This document shows, in pieces, positions 1-8,036 of a DNA stretch of 64,000 bases. The stretch is from Methanomassiliicoccales archaeon UBA280 (GTDB taxonomy: Archaea; Thermoplasmatota; Thermoplasmata; SG8-5), in contig DAKD01000016.1 in NCBI GenBank assembly GCA_002499085.1, positions 90,592-154,591 on the forward strand, given 5' to 3'. The first letter of the stretch is position 1. Each line of letters begins with the position of its first letter. Below the pieces are notes generated by a model. The model had not been told where the DNA came from. It made no database searches and saw nothing but the letters and a program-made list of their open reading frames with translations. Position numbers and translations under genes: made by a program.

Positions 1-243
1 GTCGAGTCAAAAACAAAGCCGGAGGTTGGGAAGGTAGAACCAGGTTCCAAAGAAGACCTATGCCCACAATGTTCGATGCAGATAGAAAGGGGCGCATCTG
101 GTGAAATTCAATGCAATTGTGGCTATCAATTCTTGCCCCAGTATCAGGGTGAGGTTGCATTTCAACGTGCAGAACCCTCAGGAAACGAATGTAAATCACA
201 AGACCAGCATCTTGGAATCAAAGAGGGGGAATCCGATCAATGA
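1..243 (+). CDS. C-terminal part of a zinc-ribbon protein (5' end outside window)
   Basis: An open frame runs from base 1 to a TGA at 241-243 and encodes 80 residues. It contains a zinc-ribbon pattern: CPQC near residues 21-24, then CNCG near residues 38-41, followed by an acidic, glutamine-rich tail. C-x2-C paired with C-x-C-G is a typical rubredoxin-like knuckle, so metal binding is likely. The rest of the protein lies upstream and its function cannot be told. A very stable hairpin follows at 367-399 and probably ends the transcript. Confidence 0.6.
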   Translation, partial: VESKTKPEVGKVEPGSKEDLCPQCSMQIERGASGEIQCNCGYQFLPQYQGEVAFQRAEPSGNECKSQDQHLGIKEGESDQ

Positions 244-366
244 CCGTCCTTGGAAATCTGGACAGGAAAGGAACCGGTTTGGCACAATTCCACCAATCCC
301 CACTGGCCAGCAGGCCAGGAAATGCCAGGCCGCTTCCCCTGAATTCGGCTTTCCCAGACACAACCC

Positions 367-399
367 GGGGGTGCTTGCTAACTGAGTAGCAACGCCCCC
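367..399. terminator. Strong GC-rich hairpin
   Basis: GGGGGTG and TTGCTA (5' arm, with one bulged C between them) pair with TAGCAA and CGCCCCC around a 6-nt loop, giving about 13 pairs including one G-T wobble. It lies between the partial zinc-ribbon gene and the recombinase gene. It could end the upstream transcript or be a structured element of the mobile island. No other gene is seen in 244-495. Confidence 0.5.
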
Positions 400-495
400 A
401 CCCACGCACCACGGCGAGTCGCCACGCTCTACACCAGCGAGCATGCAGGGCACGGACACAACGTCAAGGATCGGAACAGCCCCGATGGATGCTGC

Positions 496-1668
496 ATGTA
501 CGGCCATGTCCTAAATACATCCTTTGATAATACCCCCCCGAGGCATGATAATGCCGAGGATGAACAGGATATTCTCCCTGAAATGGCTCCTTCGGGGAAA
601 GCAACTGGACATCAAAAACACGAGCGCAAACGCAAGTACAAGCCACGAACCAGGGGTGCAAGGAGCTTGGGCCGATACCCATTCCACGCATACCTGAAAC
701 AATACATCCAGGACTGCAAGCACAGAAAGGCGGAGAATACGCTGTGGCAAGAGGAACGCACGCTGAGGCGCATACACGACCACTTCGCAGAACTGAAGGC
801 ACAAGGCAGGGTCTCCTCCTCAAACCCAAAGAAAATGACAGAGAAGGACGTCAAGGAGTTCCTGTACTACATACAGCAGCTCAACCTTCACATCAACACA
901 CAGGCCAAGTACAGCCAGTACCTCCAAAGTTTCCTGACCTTCTGCGAGAATCCCTGCATGAGCAGGCTCAAACTGAGGAAGGAACTGCCGAGAGCGAGAC
1001 ACGACCAGGAGATACGGGTGCTCAGCGAGGAGGAGATAGAGAGGCTCCTCAACATTGCGGACCAGCTGCCGGGATGGAAAGGGACGGTGATGTCGTTCGC
1101 TGTCCGTTTCTACTTCTACACAGGGCTGAGGGCAGGAGAGCTGCGTACAGCCCATCTCGTGGACATAGACACGTTCAAGTGGACTTTCTATGTCCGGCAC
1201 CCGAAGGGCGAGAAGACATGGGGCAGCAAGGCGACTATACCAATCATACCGCATCTGAGGCCCTATGTCGTGGAATACCTGGAGAAGCGTGAGAAACGCC
1301 TGCAAGAGCGGGGCATCGAGAAGTGCGATGCGCTGCTGCCCAACCTGAACCTGAAGAAGGACAGGGGGCAGTTCTATATCGCACAGACGTTCCTCAAAAT
1401 GAGGTACGAACTGATCGAGGCCTCGGGCGTGAACTTCGACTTCAGGGTGCTGAGGCGCTGCTGCGGTCAATTCCTACGCGACCGAGACGTGCCCATCGAC
1501 GCAGTGTCGAAAATCCTTCGCCACCAAACAACACGAACCACCGAACTCTACTACGCTCGAATACGTGACACGAAAGCCTACGCAGAGATAGAGGACGCAT
1601 GGAGCCGGCGACCTTTAGCAAGCCGAGGTGCAGAAAAGCCGTTGATAGAAATAGTGCCAGGCAAGTGA
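496..1668 (+). CDS. Tyrosine recombinase / phage-type integrase
   Basis: This 390-residue protein has the two-part layout of XerC/D-type integrases. A SAM-like core-binding domain spans roughly residues 60-160 and a catalytic domain roughly 175-360. Visible catalytic positions are the first Arg in TGLRAGEL (about 211), a Lys in the beta-hairpin GSKATIP (about 245), the second-box R-x-x-R in RVLRR (about 317-321; the usual His is replaced by Arg), His in LRHQTT (about 341) and the nucleophile Tyr in ELYY (about 351). All main residues are present, so it may be active. The first 30 residues are low-complexity and the start could be Met30. It lies at the edge of an accessory island containing a transposase remnant and a toxin-antitoxin pair. 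No tRNA attachment target is visible. Confidence 0.85.
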   Translation: MYGHVLNTSFDNTPPRHDNAEDEQDILPEMAPSGKATGHQKHERKRKYKPRTRGARSLGRYPFHAYLKQYIQDCKHRKAENTLWQEERTLRRIHDHFAELKAQGRVSSSNPKKMTEKDVKEFLYYIQQLNLHINTQAKYSQYLQSFLTFCENPCMSRLKLRKELPRARHDQEIRVLSEEEIERLLNIADQLPGWKGTVMSFAVRFYFYTGLRAGELRTAHLVDIDTFKWTFYVRHPKGEKTWGSKATIPIIPHLRPYVVEYLEKREKRLQERGIEKCDALLPNLNLKKDRGQFYIAQTFLKMRYELIEASGVNFDFRVLRRCCGQFLRDRDVPIDAVSKILRHQTTRTTELYYARIRDTKAYAEIEDAWSRRPLASRGAEKPLIEIVPGK

Positions 1669-1732
1669 AAATATTTCCCGTTGGGTCCATTTTTCTTTCT
1701 ATTATTGTTTTAAAAGCAATGAAAAATGGTAA

Positions 1733-1766
1733 GCCTAATCGCCCAACATTGAATCCTCGATTAGGC
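1733..1766. repeat. Inverted repeat downstream of the integrase
   Basis: GCCTAATCG at 1733-1741 is perfectly complementary to CGATTAGGC at 1758-1766 with a 16-nt loop. A second pair, ACAAACA / TGTTTGT, follows near 1790-1815. The gene-free stretch 1669-2003 otherwise holds only AT-rich sequence and one copy of the GCCGACGAACT repeat. The pairs may be a terminator or recombinase sites. Confidence 0.4.
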
Positions 1767-1871
1767 GCTACCAACAAACTAGCGACATTGACAAACAATC
1801 GCAGAGTCTGTTTGTTGTATTTCCTTGACTCGATTCTTTCACCTTTTTAGCATCAGCTAGAAAAAATTTTT

Positions 1872-1945
1872 TGGCAGGTCGAATCTCGCCAATAATCCAG
1901 GTTTCGACCGTGCCGACGAACTAGCGATTCTCAGCAATCAATAGC
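1872..1945. repeat. Imperfect repeat, copy 1 (GGCARGYCGAAT ... GCCGACGAACT)
   Basis: GGCAGGTCGAAT at about 1873 and GCCGACGAACT at 1912-1922 recur as GGCAAGCCGAAT (about 4083) and GCCGACGAACT (4128-4138), in the same order and at similar spacing. The two copies bracket the transposase remnant and the AbiE pair. They could be old attachment sites or two copies of a small intergenic repeat. Confidence 0.4.
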
Positions 1946-2003
1946 GAACAGCACCCTATTCGATGGACAGTTAGAATAGTTATGAAAACATTGGAGGTGG
2001 TGC

Positions 2004-2186
2004 ATGACCAAGAATCGAGTGGTTTATACGAAGGGGTTCAAACTGGCGATTTTGTCACAAATTGAATCCGAACTCCCACTTGCCCAGGTAGCCCGCGAGA
2101 ATGGCCTCCACCCGGCCTTGGTAAGCCGGTGGAAGAAGTATAGAAGAACGGTTCTCGCCTTCCAGGAATGGGGGGATATCGACTAA
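2004..2186 (+). pseudogene. Truncated IS3-type transposase OrfA-like HTH fragment
   Basis: A 60-residue frame starts at an ATG behind a good GGAGGTG ribosome binding site. Residues about 9-46 fit the helix-turn-helix of IS3/IS911 OrfA proteins: YTKGFKLAIL, then QVARENGLHPALVSRWKK. A full OrfA is near 90-110 residues and has a leucine zipper after the HTH. Here the frame ends soon after WKKYRRT, beside the 3' end of the AbiEii-like gene, and no OrfB or terminal repeats are seen. It is best read as an insertion-sequence remnant, although a small DNA-binding protein could still be made. Confidence 0.6.
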
Positions 2187-2911
2187 TAAATTATACGCCT
2201 CAATCCCTCAACCATGTTTCTTGCACTTTCCGACGAGATGCCGTATTTATCAGCTCCGTCCCTGGACTCAGCAACTCGGTCCAACACCGGCTTTATGAAT
2301 TCATGCTCCGAGAAGAACCGGCCGAGCTGGCCTATGTTCAGGTCCGTTCCGCCCCTGGCCGGATCAATGAGGGCCAGTATATCCGAGTAATCCTTGATTA
2401 TCTTCGCCCATTCATGGGTCTGATTCATGCTGGCTCCATGGTCATATCTCCAGCGTCTGTCCCAGGCGGCCTTCGTCTTCATCATCAGGAGCACAGAGCG
2501 GCTCGGGACAGGTATTTCTTGGCCTGCTATCCGTTTCACCTGGACGTTGCCCGTGATTATTCCCAGGTCGAAAGAGCCGTGGGAGCCCTCGAAAACGTCA
2601 GAGCCTCGGGATGCAAAGTCTATCGATACCTTTCCGGCCGGCGTATCCTTGAACACGGATGCCGAAGCTGATAGCCCGTCCTGGTCTGGGTGGAACCCGT
2701 GATTGTCCAGAAGGTGCTTCCTCAGGCTCGCCTTCGTCCTGTTGTTCGTCACTAGGTCGATGTCCACAGAACCCCAATAGGGATTGTAAGCATATACGGC
2801 CCAACCGCCCACGAGAACGGTCGAGGACTCTGTGAGTTCATCCTCACGTCCGCGCACCCATTCGAAAATGGTCTGGAGCACTCTCAAGGATTCAACGGCG
2901 ATGGGTTCCAT
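2183..2911 (-). CDS. AbiEii-like nucleotidyltransferase toxin (type IV toxin-antitoxin)
   Basis: The 242-residue protein has the DNA polymerase beta-type nucleotidyltransferase signature: VGGWAVYAY followed by SVDIDLV (residues about 33-54), giving the GG and D-x-D active-site elements. A conserved Lys lies in LLMMKTKAAW (about 145-155), where AbiEii proteins have their second catalytic motif, and KDYSDILAL follows. AbiEii toxins transfer nucleotides to tRNA ends or related targets; this is family knowledge. Its start overlaps the 3' end of the upstream gene by 20 nt, as expected for a translationally coupled antitoxin-toxin pair. Confidence 0.72.
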   Translation of the reverse strand: MEPIAVESLRVLQTIFEWVRGREDELTESSTVLVGGWAVYAYNPYWGSVDIDLVTNNRTKASLRKHLLDNHGFHPDQDGLSASASVFKDTPAGKVSIDFASRGSDVFEGSHGSFDLGIITGNVQVKRIAGQEIPVPSRSVLLMMKTKAAWDRRWRYDHGASMNQTHEWAKIIKDYSDILALIDPARGGTDLNIGQLGRFFSEHEFIKPVLDRVAESRDGADKYGISSESARNMVEGLRRIIY

Positions 2912-3887
2912 ATTGCTCCACTATGTTGTTCAATAAGTCCCGTCCAGAATAGCCGAGCCCGGCGACATCCAGAAGCGTCTGGGCTCTGGATGTGATTTTT
3001 ACGCCGTCTGCAATCTCTGCGTCCGCGAACACATCCCTGTCGCTCAGCAACACGATAATCTTGATTCCCGAGTTCAGCCTGGCGTCATGAAATTCGTTCC
3101 TGAGTATCTCGCCAGTCTCCTTCGTCGAAATATAGCAATACACAAGGTCGCTCCGGATCCCATAACCGAACTGGTATGCCGCTGCGGTATAGACACCGAG
3201 GGCAATCTGCTTGTCCCAGCTTTCTGCGGCTCGGGTCAGGGTACGCGCCAGCTCGTGCGTGGACTCGACACCGGTCGTTATTTCATCTGTCTGAAGGGCC
3301 TTGAGCGGCCTCTCCCATGCGATGGCGCTGAACAGTGTCTCCAAATCGCCGAGTTCCACCGCGTTGCCTTTCTGGGAAATGATCCCCCTGGACTCCAGGT
3401 TCTTCACAGTCCTGTGGGTCCATGCATAGGACACTTTCTCTTCCTGGGAGATGCTCCTGATCGAGCATGGGCCTGTTCTGAGAAGGTGGGTGATGACCTT
3501 CCAGGCCTTCTCGGAGGTCAACTTTCCTCGGGGTGTGGTCCTTTCCTGGCTGACTGAAAACTCATATGGTAGGCGTATTAGTTTGATTCCGATTTCTGTG
3601 GCTGCGGAATGAATAACCTCAGGGATGACCTTTGCAGCCAGCGCAATCTCTACCCTCTCGTCGCTCAATCTCTGGAAGAGGAGAAGCTTGGAAACGGTTT
3701 CCCATGTCGCTGTATGGGTTATCTCGATAATGTAAAGTCTGTTACCATCCCGAATCAGTATATCTGGCCTGAGATTATATTTGTCATTCAGCAGATAATC
3801 GTGGACCAAGTTACCGTTCTCACTCACGTTGAGCTCTTGCCGAATGAAGCTCTCGAGGGCCTGGGAATTCTTCGGAGTTAGTTTCAT
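2892..3887 (-). CDS. AbiEi-like antitoxin/repressor with nuclease-like N-terminus
   Basis: ATG at 3887 is chosen because a TATA-like TTTAAATA lies at 3913-3920, about 30 nt upstream, implying a leaderless transcript; an upstream in-frame start would add 28 unlikely residues. The 331-residue product has three parts. Residues about 15-100 hold LRPDILI and YIIEIT, which resembles a PD-(D/E)xK fold but with Thr where Lys is usual. A winged helix occupies about 125-185 (SEKAWKVITHLL, then TVKNLESRGIIS). The C-terminal half ends in SRAQTLLDVAGLGYSGRDLL, as in AbiEi-family antitoxins. It precedes and overlaps the AbiEii-like gene. Nested inverted repeats sit just upstream of its TATA box, consistent with autorepression. 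Confidence 0.62.
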   Translation of the reverse strand: MKLTPKNSQALESFIRQELNVSENGNLVHDYLLNDKYNLRPDILIRDGNRLYIIEITHTATWETVSKLLLFQRLSDERVEIALAAKVIPEVIHSAATEIGIKLIRLPYEFSVSQERTTPRGKLTSEKAWKVITHLLRTGPCSIRSISQEEKVSYAWTHRTVKNLESRGIISQKGNAVELGDLETLFSAIAWERPLKALQTDEITTGVESTHELARTLTRAAESWDKQIALGVYTAAAYQFGYGIRSDLVYCYISTKETGEILRNEFHDARLNSGIKIIVLLSDRDVFADAEIADGVKITSRAQTLLDVAGLGYSGRDLLNNIVEQYGTHRR

Positions 3888-3908
3888 AACTATATCGGCA
3901 GAATATAG

Positions 3909-3976
3909 ATAGTATTTAAATGTATCAGTGATATATATCGCTAATTTGCGATATGGGAGAGGAGGTATCACTGATA
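3909..3976 (-). promoter_or_regulatory. Promoter and nested operator of the AbiE-like operon
   Basis: A TATA-like box (TTTAAATA on the minus strand, 3913-3920) lies about 30 nt before the ATG at 3887. Directly upstream, TATCAGTGATA (3923-3933) and TATCACTGATA (3966-3976) are perfect reverse complements. They enclose a second perfect pair, ATATCGC (3935-3941) and GCGATAT (3948-3954). AbiEi proteins are known to repress their own operons by binding inverted repeats, so this is a likely operator overlapping the BRE. Confidence 0.6.
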
Positions 3977-4082
3977 GGGGCCGTTCCGCAATTGAGGTAC
4001 ATTTCTATCCTTGAAAAAAAGAAAAAAGGGGACGATTTTCACATTTCGAAAGGTATATAAACTACCCCTTCAACTAGAAAAT

Positions 4083-4155
4083 GGCAAGCCGAATTGGAAT
4101 TGCTGATTGAAACTTCAATTCAGCGCAGCCGACGAACTGGCGGCTGCCAGCATAA
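4083..4155. repeat. Imperfect repeat copy 2 with two hairpins
   Basis: The segment contains GGCAAGCCGAAT, a bulged hairpin GCTGATTGA ... TCAATTCAGC (about 4102-4124), GCCGACGAACT (4128-4138) and a short hairpin CTGGC-GGCT-GCCAG (4137-4150). It repeats the landmarks of 1872-1945 and marks the right edge of the accessory island. The rest of 3977-4251 is AT-rich and holds no gene. Confidence 0.4.
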
Positions 4156-4251
4156 ATAAGCATAGTATGTTCGTCGCTCTCATTGATTCGTTTCTCTCAT
4201 CCTTTCAGAAATAACCGAATCCTTATGTACCGGGTAATATATGCCAGAAGC

Positions 4252-5559
4252 ATGAAGCTCTTCGGCTCGTCCGGCATCCGGGGCAGGTTCGGCGACCTGA
4301 TTACTCCCGAGTTCGCCTGCCGTGTCGGCCAGTCCGTAGGGGCCAAGTATGACCGCGTTGTCGTGGGCTGGGACACCAGGACAACCAGCCCCCTGCTGGC
4401 CGGGGCCGTGCTTTCCGGCCTTGCTTCCGCGGGTTGCAATGCCTGCTCTGCCGGTATGGTATCCACGCCGACCCTTGCCAATGCAGCGAGGGATTTCAAG
4501 GCCGGCATCATGATAACTGCCTCTCACAACCCGCCCGCAGACAACGGTGTCAAGCTCTGGAACCCGGACGGCTCGTCCTTCGGCATGGGGCAGATGGAAG
4601 AGACGGAGAGATTCCTTCTCGGGGAAAAGCCGGCATTGGCCAAGTGGGACAGGATCGGGCGTTTGGAATCCGTCGACAACGCCGTTGAAAGCCACATCCT
4701 GAGGATATCCAAGGAAATAGGCCAGCTGAAAGCCAAGGTGGTTGTGGACTGCGGCAACGGCGCCGGAACAACTATCACACCGGCGCTCCTGCGCAGGCTC
4801 GGCTGCGATGTAACCGTCATCAACGAACAGCCTGACGGCTCTTTCCCGGGCAGGGGTTCCGAGCCCACCGAGGAGAACACAAAGCCCCTGGCCAAGCTGG
4901 TTGCGGAACACGGCGCTGTCATAGGCCTTGCGCATGACGGGGACGGGGACAGGGTCGTCGCGGTGGATGAGAAAGGCAATTTCGCCGGAGGCGATGCCCT
5001 GCTTCCGCTTCTGTGCAAGCTTGAAGGCAGGTCCAAAGTGGTTGTCCCGGTCAACGCCAGCATGGCAGTGGAAAGGGCTGTGGGCAACGTTCAGGTGATA
5101 AGGTGCCGCGTCGGGGACGTCTATGTCTCCGAGAAGATCAAGGAGACAGGCGCGGATTTCGGCGGAGAGCCCTCCGGAACATGGGTATTCCCGAAGGTCT
5201 CATACTGTCCGGACGGCATATACGCGGCAGCAAGGCTGGTCCAGATCGCGTCGGAGAGGCCGCTCTCGGAGAGAATAGCCGAGATTCCCAAGTTCTTCAC
5301 AGTCAGAAAGAGGCTGGACATGCCCCCTGGCATGCGGGAAAAAGCCATGTCACACGTGTCAACGGCCCTCAGGTCCCTCAATCCGAAAGAAACCTCGGAC
5401 CTGGACGGGATACGGGCAGTGTTTGATGATGGCTGGATTCTGTTCCGCCCGTCAGGCACCGAACCGAAACTGAAGATTGTGGCGGAAGCCGAGTCCCGCG
5501 AGAGCGCGGACAGGCTTCTGCAGACAGCTTTGAAAATAGGAAAGGAGGCGCTCCAATGA
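4252..5559 (+). CDS. glmM: Phosphoglucosamine mutase / phosphohexomutase family
   Basis: The start is placed at ATG 4252 because MKLFGSSGIRG is the canonical N-terminus of the family; the in-frame extension upstream is not. The product is 435 residues. Active-site features are the phosphoserine loop TASHNPP (about residue 89), the metal loop DGDGDR (about 228), the sugar-binding GGEPSG (about 305) and the C-terminal phosphate-binding RPSGTEPKLKI (about 402). It interconverts hexosamine- or hexose-6-phosphate and 1-phosphate. It overlaps the following GlmU-like gene by ATGA, so the two probably act in succession in UDP-sugar synthesis for N-glycans and surface polymers. Glucose/mannose versus glucosamine specificity cannot be settled from sequence alone. 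Confidence 0.88.
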   Translation: MKLFGSSGIRGRFGDLITPEFACRVGQSVGAKYDRVVVGWDTRTTSPLLAGAVLSGLASAGCNACSAGMVSTPTLANAARDFKAGIMITASHNPPADNGVKLWNPDGSSFGMGQMEETERFLLGEKPALAKWDRIGRLESVDNAVESHILRISKEIGQLKAKVVVDCGNGAGTTITPALLRRLGCDVTVINEQPDGSFPGRGSEPTEENTKPLAKLVAEHGAVIGLAHDGDGDRVVAVDEKGNFAGGDALLPLLCKLEGRSKVVVPVNASMAVERAVGNVQVIRCRVGDVYVSEKIKETGADFGGEPSGTWVFPKVSYCPDGIYAAARLVQIASERPLSERIAEIPKFFTVRKRLDMPPGMREKAMSHVSTALRSLNPKETSDLDGIRAVFDDGWILFRPSGTEPKLKIVAEAESRESADRLLQTALKIGKEALQ

Positions 5560-6782
5560 AGGCATTCATAATGGCAGCGGGCGACGGCACCCGCATGAGG
5601 CCGCTCACGGCCAACATGCCGAAATCATTGCTACCGGTTGCGGGGAAGCCGCTAATCCAGCATATGCTGGAGACTCTGAAATCCTGCAGGCTCAAGGACA
5701 TCACGATACTTGTCAACCCTGGAAGACGATACATCGACCAGGAGTTCGGGGACGGCTCCGACCTGGGCCTCGAGCTCTCTTATGTTGTGCAGAGGCAGCC
5801 GCTGGGCACGGCGAATGCTGTGGGCACTGCCGGGCTGGTCCTTGACGAGCCGTTCCTCTGCCTCAACGGGGATGTCATTGTGAACAAGCCCACAATCTCG
5901 GGAATACTGGCAGATTACAGGAAGAACGGCCTGAATGTTGTCACCGGCGTGAGCGTGGACAACCCCTCCGAATTCGGAATACTCGACATCAGCGGCGGAA
6001 AGCTGAGGCGCATGGTCGAGAAATCAAGAACCCCGCCGGGCAACCTTGCCAACGCCGGAATATACGTATTCACTCCCGAGATATTCAAATGGATCGAGAA
6101 AACCGGGAAATCCATTCGCGGCGAATACGAGATAACAGACTCGCTGACCATGATGGCAGAAACGAATCACATCCGCGTCCATGAGTTCGAGGGCGAGTGG
6201 GTGGACGTGGGCAGGCCGTGGGACCTTCTGAGGGCGAACAGGTTGTTCATGGAAAGCCTCAAATCAAAGATGGAAGGCGATGCCCAGCCAAATGCCACAT
6301 TGGAGGGTCCTGTGGTTCTGGGCAAGGGAAGCCGCATACTCAACGGGGCCTATGTTATCGGCCCGGTCATAATCGGCGAAGACACTGTGATAGGGCCGAA
6401 CTGCTTCATACGTCCGTCCACATTCATCGGGAACGGCTGCAAGGTGGGCAATGCCACCGAAGTCAAGAACTCCATACTCATGGACGGCGCCAAGGCCCCG
6501 CATCACAATTATGTCGGGGACAGCATACTGGGCAGGGAGACCAACCTGGGCTCGGGCACCAAGGTGGCCAACCTGCGACTGGACGGAAGGAACATCCGTG
6601 TAAGCCTTAGAGGCAAAACTGTGGACACAGGCCTGCGGAAGCTCGGAGTGATAACGGGCGACAATGTCAAGGTCGGGGTCAATGCCAGCATCAACCCCGG
6701 CACAATAATCTCCGAGGACTGCCTCATCGGGGCTGGAACGACAGTGGGCGGGACCATCGAGCCGGGTTCCAGAATCTATTGA
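5556..6782 (+). CDS. glmU: Bifunctional sugar-1-phosphate nucleotidylyltransferase/acetyltransferase (archaeal GlmU type)
   Basis: The 408-residue protein starts with the nucleotidyltransferase signature AAGDGTRMRPLT and MPKSLLPVAGKP (residues 6-31), followed by LCLNGDVIV, the metal-binding GD motif near residue 110. From about residue 245 it becomes a left-handed beta-helix of hexapeptide repeats (VVLGKGSRI, VIIGEDTVIG, CFIRPSTFIG). The layout matches archaeal bifunctional GlcN-1-P acetyltransferase/uridylyltransferases. It is joined to the mutase gene by an ATGA overlap. The expected product is UDP-GlcNAc, the precursor of surface glycans on the large glycoprotein candidates in this window. 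Confidence 0.85.
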   Translation: MKAFIMAAGDGTRMRPLTANMPKSLLPVAGKPLIQHMLETLKSCRLKDITILVNPGRRYIDQEFGDGSDLGLELSYVVQRQPLGTANAVGTAGLVLDEPFLCLNGDVIVNKPTISGILADYRKNGLNVVTGVSVDNPSEFGILDISGGKLRRMVEKSRTPPGNLANAGIYVFTPEIFKWIEKTGKSIRGEYEITDSLTMMAETNHIRVHEFEGEWVDVGRPWDLLRANRLFMESLKSKMEGDAQPNATLEGPVVLGKGSRILNGAYVIGPVIIGEDTVIGPNCFIRPSTFIGNGCKVGNATEVKNSILMDGAKAPHHNYVGDSILGRETNLGSGTKVANLRLDGRNIRVSLRGKTVDTGLRKLGVITGDNVKVGVNASINPGTIISEDCLIGAGTTVGGTIEPGSRIY

Positions 6783-6857
6783 TGGATGTTGAATGCAAAT
6801 CCGTGCGCAATATGATAGAGCCGGGTGCGGGGTTTTCTGAGAGTTTGTCACTAATTT

Positions 6858-7055
6858 AGTGATATTGAGATTATTGCCAGGGTCTAGGGTCTGCGTTTTC
6901 AAATTGGGATAAAGGGTCTAGGGTCTAGGGGGCTGGATTGGTCTGGACAAGCCAGCAAATGCGATTTGGAAGCACCCTATGACCCTATCGCCGAATCAGA
7001 GATTCGGCTTAGTCGCGACACATGTGTCGCTCCTAGCCCCTATGACCCTAGCCCC
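6858..7055. repeat. AGGGTCT-type intergenic repeat element, copy 1
   Basis: The left part carries AGGGTCTAGGGTCT and GGGATAAAGGGTCTAGGG. The right part carries the opposite-strand version (CCCTATGACCCTA, CCCTAGCCCC). Inside are the perfect hairpin GCCGAATC-AGA-GATTCGGC (6990-7008) and the palindrome GCGACACATGTGTCGC (7015-7030). Long stretches, including AAATGCGATTTGGAAGC, recur at 47431-47622. The form is that of a non-autonomous, inverted-repeat-bounded element about 200 bp long. There is no gene between 6783 and 7135. Confidence 0.7.
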
Positions 7056-7116
7056 AAACATTCACCAAGAAGTTGACAGACTCTTTTCTGAGATAACTTA
7101 TTTATCAAGCTGCGCA

Positions 7117-7142
7117 TTGCCATGCAGGTGATTGCATGGCAA
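7117..7142. promoter_or_regulatory. Perfect inverted repeat covering a start codon
   Basis: TTGCCATGCA (7117-7126) and TGCATGGCAA (7133-7142) are perfect reverse complements separated by 6 nt. The ATG of the Lrp-like gene (7136) lies inside the right arm. An AT-rich TATA-like stretch lies about 30-40 nt upstream, so the transcript is probably leaderless or nearly so. The site could be an operator over the transcription start or a hairpin that hides the start codon. Confidence 0.55.
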
Positions 7143-7393
7143 AGGGTTATGTGCTTGTCAACGTGGAACCCGGAAAGGAGCTGGAGGCTCTGCGCGGTTT
7201 CAAGAGGGTGAAAGGCGTGAAAGAGGTGACGCCGCTTCTGGGCGACATCGACTTCCTCCTGTTTATAGAGGCCAAGGACACGAACATAATCGCGGGCATT
7301 GTCATCGAACACGTCCGCAAGGTCATTGGCGTGGTAAGCACCAAGACACTTGTGGAGGACGAGTTCCTCAAGCATTTCGAGGATATATGCTGA
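7136..7393 (+). CDS. Stand-alone Lrp/AsnC ligand-binding (RAM) domain protein
   Basis: The 85-residue protein matches the C-terminal sensor domain of Lrp/AsnC regulators and has no DNA-binding helix-turn-helix. The pattern GYVLVNVEPG, VKEVTPLLGDIDFLLFIEA, then VISTKTLV-like VVSTKTLVED is the beta-alpha-beta RAM fold. Such stand-alone domains form dimers to octamers and bind amino acids or modulate partner Lrp proteins; this is family knowledge. It is the first gene of a tight plus-strand group with adenylate kinase and a Nudix-methyltransferase. A perfect inverted repeat spans its start codon. Confidence 0.8.
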   Translation: MAKGYVLVNVEPGKELEALRGFKRVKGVKEVTPLLGDIDFLLFIEAKDTNIIAGIVIEHVRKVIGVVSTKTLVEDEFLKHFEDIC

Positions 7394-7403
7394 GAGTGAT
7401 AGG

Positions 7404-8036
7404 ATGAAACTGATACTGTTGGGACCACCGGGGGCAGGAAAAGGAACGCAGGCGCAATTTCTCGTCGAGAAATACGGCATACCGCAGATAAGCACTGGCG
7501 ACCTTCTGAGGAAAGCTGTTGCCGAAGGCACCGAGCTGGGCAAGATAGCCAAGAGTTACATGGATGCCGGCAAACTGGGACCGGACGACCTCATACTCGC
7601 CATGATCAAGGAGAGGATAGAAAAGCCCGACTGCAAGAAAGGGTACATCCTTGACGGGTACCCGCGCAACCTGGCCCAGGCCGAGGCCATGGAGAAGCTG
7701 GACCGCGTGGATGCCGTCATCAACCTGGTCCTGCCCATGAAGGAGCTGGTGAACAGGCTCACGTCCAGGAGGACTTGCCGAAAGTGCAATGCCGTTTACA
7801 ACCTGACAGCGAGGCCGCCCAAGGTCACGGGGAAATGCGACTCGTGCGGCGGAGAGCTTTACCAGAGGGACGACGACAACGAGAAGACTGTCAGCAAGCG
7901 CCTTGACACATACACCGCGCAGACGGCCCCCCTGATTGAATATTACAGAAATAAGAACATTCTAAGGGACATAGACTCGACCAGGGGCATGGAGAACACC
8001 CTTGCAAGCATAGTCAAGGTCATAGACTCTCTATGA
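7404..8036 (+). CDS. adk: Adenylate kinase, zinc-lid type
   Basis: The start at ATG 7404 gives MKLILLGPPGAGKGTQ, the canonical N-terminus with P-loop; the upstream in-frame ATG would add an atypical leader. The product is 210 residues. The lid contains four cysteines, CRKC and CDSCG (about residues 127-150), a structural zinc site found in many bacterial-type enzymes. The NMP-binding DLLR and the DGYPRN motif are present. It balances ATP + AMP with 2 ADP. It is encoded 10 nt after the Lrp-like gene and overlaps the next gene by ATGA, so translation of the group is likely coupled. Confidence 0.93.
   Translation: MKLILLGPPGAGKGTQAQFLVEKYGIPQISTGDLLRKAVAEGTELGKIAKSYMDAGKLGPDDLILAMIKERIEKPDCKKGYILDGYPRNLAQAEAMEKLDRVDAVINLVLPMKELVNRLTSRRTCRKCNAVYNLTARPPKVTGKCDSCGGELYQRDDDNEKTVSKRLDTYTAQTAPLIEYYRNKNILRDIDSTRGMENTLASIVKVIDSL

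Noticed and set aside
1868..1900. T-arm-like sequence GGCAGGTCGAATCTCGCC suggesting a tRNA
   Set aside because: The loop is one base short and no acceptor, D or anticodon arms can be drawn around it.
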